A stretch of 5,065 bases of DNA from Candidatus Roizmanbacteria bacterium CG_4_10_14_0_2_um_filter_36_35 (lineage in GTDB: Bacteria; Patescibacteriota; Microgenomatia; UBA1406; GWC2-37-13), in contig PFOE01000108.1 in assembly GCA_002792355.1 (NCBI GenBank), positions 376-5,440 on the forward strand, given 5' to 3'. The position numbers and the translations under genes were made by a program. The notes under the pieces are model-generated. The model had not been told where the DNA came from. It ran no database searches and saw only the letters and a list, made by a program, of their open reading frames with translations. Numbering within the stretch: the first letter of the stretch is position 1; every line of letters starts with the position of its first letter. This document shows, one piece after another, positions 2,886 to 5,065 of this stretch.

Positions 2886-3913
2886 TGAATGAATCGTTTA
2901 GAAAATTCGCCTCTGGCGAATTTTCCTCGATGAAAGACATTCGTGATCTGTTTTTCAAAAACGGGATAACTCGTAGAAATGGAAAACCTTTACATTTCAA
3001 CCAAATCCGGGAAATGCTCCAGAGAACTTTTTACTTTGGCCTTATGACCTATCATGGTGAAACTTACGAAGGAAAGCACAAGCCACTAGTTACCAAAAAA
3101 CTTTTTGATGAAGTGCAGAAAGTTTTAGAAAAAAAATACAACAGGAAACCGCAAAAACACGAATTTGCATTTACCGGATTTATTAAATGCAAAGAGTGCG
3201 ACAGTTTTTTTACCGCCGAGAAACACAAAAAGTTCTATCCCAAAACCCGAGGCGAAGTGGAATACACTTATTATCGTTGCGTGAAGAAAAAGGGTGTTTA
3301 CTCTCAACCATATCTTCGTGAAGAAGAATTAGAAAACCAATTGCGAGGTTTAATATTGAGTGTTTCTCTTTCCGAAGTTTGGGCCAACAAACTTTTAAAA
3401 ATGGCAGAAAAGGACGGAAAGAAAGAAAAGCAGTTCGCCGTTGGCGAACTCCAAAAACTCTCATTTTCTCTAACTGAACTTGAAAAGAAATTGGATAAAC
3501 TTCTCGAAAGTTATTTGGAAGAAATTGTTGACACCGAAAGTTATCAAAAGAAAAAAGAAAAATTACTTCAACAAAAACAATTTCTCAAGGAAAAAATTGT
3601 TGAAATTAAAACCAAAGGTTTGAGTTGGCTCGAACCACTCAATGAATTCATAAAAGAGGCCGCTGATGCGGCCAAAATCGCGCGCGCAAAAAATAGTTGC
3701 CATGATTTATCTATCATGGCAAAAACTGTCGGCTCGAACTTCTTTTTAAAGGATCGGCGGCTGTCCGCAAGTTTCAAAAAAGGCGGATTTGACGCGCTAG
3801 CCGCGGAGGCGCCCTACGTTCCTCAGGGTAAAGGCGCGGCAAGCGCTACCTCCCGACCTCTTTCTTCTCTTTACTGGCTGCAGATTCTGGACTTGGAAAA
3901 TCAGTTGCGATAA
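2885..3913 (+). CDS. Large serine recombinase, C-terminal DNA-binding part (after frameshift)
   Basis: This is the rest of the gene above, about 342 residues from the GTG overlapping the upstream TAG, making roughly 520 residues if repaired. In order: the recombinase domain (segment residues 17-80, 'DIRDLFFKNGITRRNGKPLHF...RTFYFGLMTYHGE'), a zinc ribbon (about 95-130), a long charged coiled coil (about 170-245), and 'VGSNFFLKDRRLSASFKK', the usual C-terminal strand region. The ribbon shows C102-x2-C105 and C122, but the expected fourth cysteine before 'SQPYLREEEL' is Y129, one base change away. After residue 310 an Ala/Gly-rich, GC-rich tail runs through the junction at 3879-3880, so the last ten residues and stop are host SDR DNA in another frame. 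It could be expressed separately by restart at the TAGTG overlap; more likely it is part of a decaying gene. Confidence 0.83.
   Translation: MNESFRKFASGEFSSMKDIRDLFFKNGITRRNGKPLHFNQIREMLQRTFYFGLMTYHGETYEGKHKPLVTKKLFDEVQKVLEKKYNRKPQKHEFAFTGFIKCKECDSFFTAEKHKKFYPKTRGEVEYTYYRCVKKKGVYSQPYLREEELENQLRGLILSVSLSEVWANKLLKMAEKDGKKEKQFAVGELQKLSFSLTELEKKLDKLLESYLEEIVDTESYQKKKEKLLQQKQFLKEKIVEIKTKGLSWLEPLNEFIKEAADAAKIARAKNSCHDLSIMAKTVGSNFFLKDRRLSASFKKGGFDALAAEAPYVPQGKGAASATSRPLSSLYWLQILDLENQLR
2901..2925 (+). repeat. Perfect palindrome inside the recombinase gene, just after the frameshift
   Basis: GAAAATTCGCC-TCT-GGCGAATTTTC: 11 pairs with a three-base loop, starting 16 bases after the stop codon at 2885. 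Its core TTCGCC-NNN-GGCGAA recurs at 3434-3448. Confidence 0.8.
3432..3450 (+). repeat. Second TTCGCC-NNN-GGCGAA palindrome in the recombinase gene
   Basis: AGTTCGCC-GTT-GGCGAACT is a perfect eight-pair hairpin with a three-base loop, encoding 'QFAVGEL' between the zinc ribbon and the coiled coil. It shares core and loop size with 2901-2925. Confidence 0.75.
3658..3673 (+). repeat. Perfect GC-rich hairpin in the recombinase gene
   Basis: GGCCGC-TGAT-GCGGCC, six pairs, encoding 'EAADAAK' near the end of the coiled coil. Confidence 0.6.
3697..3722 (+). repeat. Ten-pair perfect hairpin in the recombinase gene
   Basis: TTGCCATGAT (3697-3706) pairs perfectly with ATCATGGCAA (3713-3722) around the loop TTATCT. 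It encodes part of 'SCHDLSIMAK'. Confidence 0.7.
3794..3846 (+). repeat. GC-rich hairpin at the 3' end of the recombinase gene
   Basis: GCGCTAGCCGCG (3794-3805) pairs with CGCGGCAAGCGC (3835-3846) at 11 of 12 positions. The left arm is an exact direct repeat of 2226-2237. The right arm is part of the block shared with the inverted copy at 2087-2239. It encodes the Ala/Gly-rich tail of the recombinase. Confidence 0.65.
3859..3900 (+). other. attR, right junction of the element
   Basis: Element DNA ends with CTCTTTACTGGC (3867-3878). The proposed core TG is 3879-3880, and SDR coding sequence (CAGATTCTGGACTTGG) follows. Without the element, GG-TG-CAG at this point reads GGT GCA GAT, the middle of the SDR glycine motif. 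The outer limits are nominal. Confidence 0.65.
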
Positions 3914-4569
3914 AGGTTGCAGAGCTTGGAGCTAAAGTAGCTTTAGTTGCCAGAACAGAAAAAGAACTGCAACAGACAAAAGAGATAATAATACAAAAAG
4001 GTGGAACTGTAGAATATTTTGTTTGTGATCTGCGAGATCTAGAAGAAGTTAAACAAACAGTTCAAAAAATATTAAAGAAATATAAAACCATTGATATTTT
4101 GGTTAATAATGCAGGGATTTGGACAGATGAGTTTCTTGAAAAAGAAAATCCTCAACTTAGGAAAACCGCTTTAGAAACAAATGTCCTTGGGAATATTCAA
4201 TTTACTTATGAAGTTTTACCGATCTTTCAACAAAAAAACCAGGGCCACATTTTTAATGTTATATCAACATCAGGAGCAAATGATACACCATCAGGGGATA
4301 ACTCACTTTGGAAAACATACGGAGCATCAAAATGGGCGATGACTGGTTTTACAAAAGCCCTTCGAGATTCATTAAATGAAACAAAAATTAAAGTAACAGC
4401 ATTTCATCCGGGAGGCTTTGATAGCATGCTTTATGAAAAAGCAAAGCGACCAAATCCCCATAATCAACCATGGATGATGAAAACCGACGATATTGCAGAC
4501 ATAGTTGTTTTTACACTAACTCGACCAGATGATGTTTTAGTTGAAAGACTTGTAGTGAGTAAAGTGTAA
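3880..4569 (+). pseudogene. 3' part of the SDR-family NAD(P)-dependent oxidoreductase, separated from its start
   Basis: An open frame runs from the junction to TAA at 4567-4569 and supplies residues 13-241 of the rebuilt SDR. Visible in order are the rest of the nucleotide-binding motif (ADSGLG, with G16 and G18), 'AKVALVART', 'CDL' before the cofactor acid region, NNAG at 88-91, N113 in 'LETNVLGN', serines 141 and 143 in 'ISTSG', the Y159-x3-K163 catalytic pair in 'TYGASKW', and 'FHPGGFD' at 187-193. This is the full N-S-Y-K tetrad of a classical SDR of normal length, so the gene was functional before the insertion. The substrate cannot be predicted. In place it has no start of its own: the first in-frame candidate is TTG at 4099, which would delete the cofactor-binding half, so the product is presumed inactive. 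Reconstructed length and motifs make this call very sure. Confidence 0.88.
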
Positions 4570-4579
4570 TTTTCCTACG

Positions 4580-4607
4580 AGAATTTGTTAAAAACGAAAT
4601 TCTTTTT
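4580..4607 (+). terminator. Rho-independent terminator after the SDR gene
   Basis: AGAATTT (4580-4586) and AAATTCT (4597-4603) pair around a ten-base loop, followed by a T run to 4607. The stem is AT-rich and so weak, but its place 11 bases after the stop codon is right. Confidence 0.45.
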
Positions 4608-4647
4608 CCCTCTTTATTTTCTGAATTTATATTAGACTGATATTAAG

Positions 4648-4671
4648 ACGGTTTGCGCGCCAGCCGTTTTT
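4648..4671 (+). terminator. Hairpin plus T run directly before the membrane protein gene
   Basis: ACGGTT (4648-4653) pairs with AGCCGT (4662-4667), including one T-G wobble, around an eight-base loop containing GCGCGC, and is followed by TTTT to 4671. It may be the main terminator of the SDR transcript or a leader hairpin for the next gene, whose ATG is only three bases further. Confidence 0.45.
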
Positions 4672-4674
4672 GCT

Positions 4675-5065
4675 ATGGAAATAAAAGTAATTCCACTACT
4701 GCATACATTGCTTTTTATACTTTGGTATATCAGTCTAATGATTTTGGCTGGTTATATTTTCTTTCTCAATCGCCAATCAATTCCATTGGATACCAACTTA
4801 CTGATTGGATTTTTTTCTTTTAATTTCTTAGTTTTAATTGGTTTTATTCTTATGACAACAATTCGTGTTTTTATTAAGCTTCAAGAAATTTTATTTACAA
4901 ATAAACTAGCCTTAATGTTTTTTATCTTATTAATTATTGTTGGAATTTTCTCTGCATCTTTATTTTTAAACTTGAACAATATAAAAAGTTTGGCTCAAAA
5001 ACAAGCAAAACAAGGATCAGTCTTGTCCCAAATAAACACCATAAAAAATTATTATTTAACATTTT
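4675..5065 (+). CDS. Unknown membrane protein, 3' end beyond the window
   Basis: An open frame from ATG 4675 runs off the right edge, giving at least 130 residues. Three hydrophobic segments stand out, at about residues 6-31, 41-62 and 78-98. They are separated by short polar loops (NRQSIPLDTN and RVFIKLQEILFTNK) and followed by a polar stretch 'NNIKSLAQKQAKQGSVLSQINTIKNYY', which probably begins a soluble domain or a helical linker. I do not recognise a family, and no catalytic motif is visible. There is no Shine-Dalgarno site. TGA-TATTAA at 4638-4646 is a weak extended -10 candidate that would start transcription within the hairpin at 4648-4671. A second ATG at codon 22 (4738) would remove most of the first membrane segment, so 4675 is preferred. 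It is probably an independent host gene. Confidence 0.65.
   Translation, partial: MEIKVIPLLHTLLFILWYISLMILAGYIFFLNRQSIPLDTNLLIGFFSFNFLVLIGFILMTTIRVFIKLQEILFTNKLALMFFILLIIVGIFSASLFLNLNNIKSLAQKQAKQGSVLSQINTIKNYYLTF

Larger units (their letters stand above)
1284..3880 (+). mobile_element. Integrated serine-recombinase element of about 2.6 kb, inserted in an SDR gene
   Basis: The boundaries are deduced from the target gene. SDR coding sequence stops after GGT at 1284 and resumes in frame at GCA 3880, and both junctions share the dinucleotide TG (1284-1285 and 3879-3880). A two-base shared core with otherwise unrelated flanks is what large serine recombinases produce, and such a recombinase (2352-3913) is the main gene inside. 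The other content is a minus-strand gene for a 96-residue protein, a probable structured RNA, GC-rich repeats and many hairpins. No transposase of another kind, no terminal inverted repeats and no longer target duplication are visible. The recombinase is frameshifted, so the copy may be immobile. Exact ends depend on the choice of TG as crossover core; this is the choice that restores the SDR frame. Confidence 0.8.

Noticed and set aside
2876..2890. Classical programmed -1 frameshift
   Set aside because: There is no X-XXY-YYZ slippery heptamer at GGA TTA TAG, and the hairpin is farther away than usual; a one-base deletion is simpler.
3125..3777. Three minus-strand open frames antisense to the recombinase
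   Set aside because: They are shadows of a gene with clear conserved domains; none has a ribosome binding site.
1284..3880. Terminal inverted repeats or an IS-type target duplication
   Set aside because: The two ends share only the TG core and short unrelated matches; the pattern fits site-specific serine recombination, not a DDE transposon.
1..5065. tRNA, rRNA or CRISPR array
   Set aside because: No cloverleaf, rRNA-like segment or regularly spaced direct repeats were found by eye on either strand.

Overview
The window looks like AT-rich bacterial chromosome from a Candidate Phyla Radiation (Patescibacteria)-type genome. Coding sequences are AT-rich, most genes lack a Shine-Dalgarno site, the accessory proteins are small, and the only mobility protein is a large serine recombinase of the type common in those genomes. 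TGA acts as a stop (end of the antitoxin gene), so there is no sign of recoding. The lineage is an inference from style; no phylogenetic marker is present.

Layout. The window opens with the end of a DUF2283-like gene (to 239). A Phd/YefM antitoxin and RelE/ParE toxin pair follows (315-817), then a small SRPBCC-fold protein (839-1219). At 1249 a short-chain dehydrogenase/reductase (SDR) gene begins, but it is interrupted after 12 codons, inside its glycine-rich NAD(P)-binding motif. The rest of that SDR resumes at 3880 and ends at 4569. Joining the two halves at a shared TG dinucleotide restores one 241-codon frame with an intact GxxxGxG motif. Everything between is therefore read as an inserted element of about 2.6 kb (1284-3880). 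Two terminator-like hairpins and the start of an unknown membrane protein (4675 to the window end) follow.

The element holds, in order: a left end with a GC-rich repeat and a plus-strand terminator; a minus-strand gene for an unknown 96-residue protein with a 29-residue internal repeat; a bidirectional promoter region; a probable structured RNA starting at about 1915, whose two long helices interleave; a series of further hairpins; and a large serine recombinase gene (2352-3913). The recombinase is broken by a one-base frameshift near 2882 and seems to have lost its fourth zinc-ribbon cysteine. Its coding sequence runs through the right junction into host DNA, so its last ten residues come from the SDR gene. 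In the circular form the frame would instead continue into the left end and stop at 1319-1321, ahead of the terminator at 1454-1476. This places the phage-side attachment site inside the 3' end of the recombinase gene.

Most noteworthy are the exact reconstruction of the SDR target and junctions, the interleaved-helix RNA just downstream of a good promoter, and a second, inverted copy of the element's own attachment-site region at 2087-2239. The DUF2283, toxin-antitoxin and SRPBCC genes look like ordinary host accessory genes.
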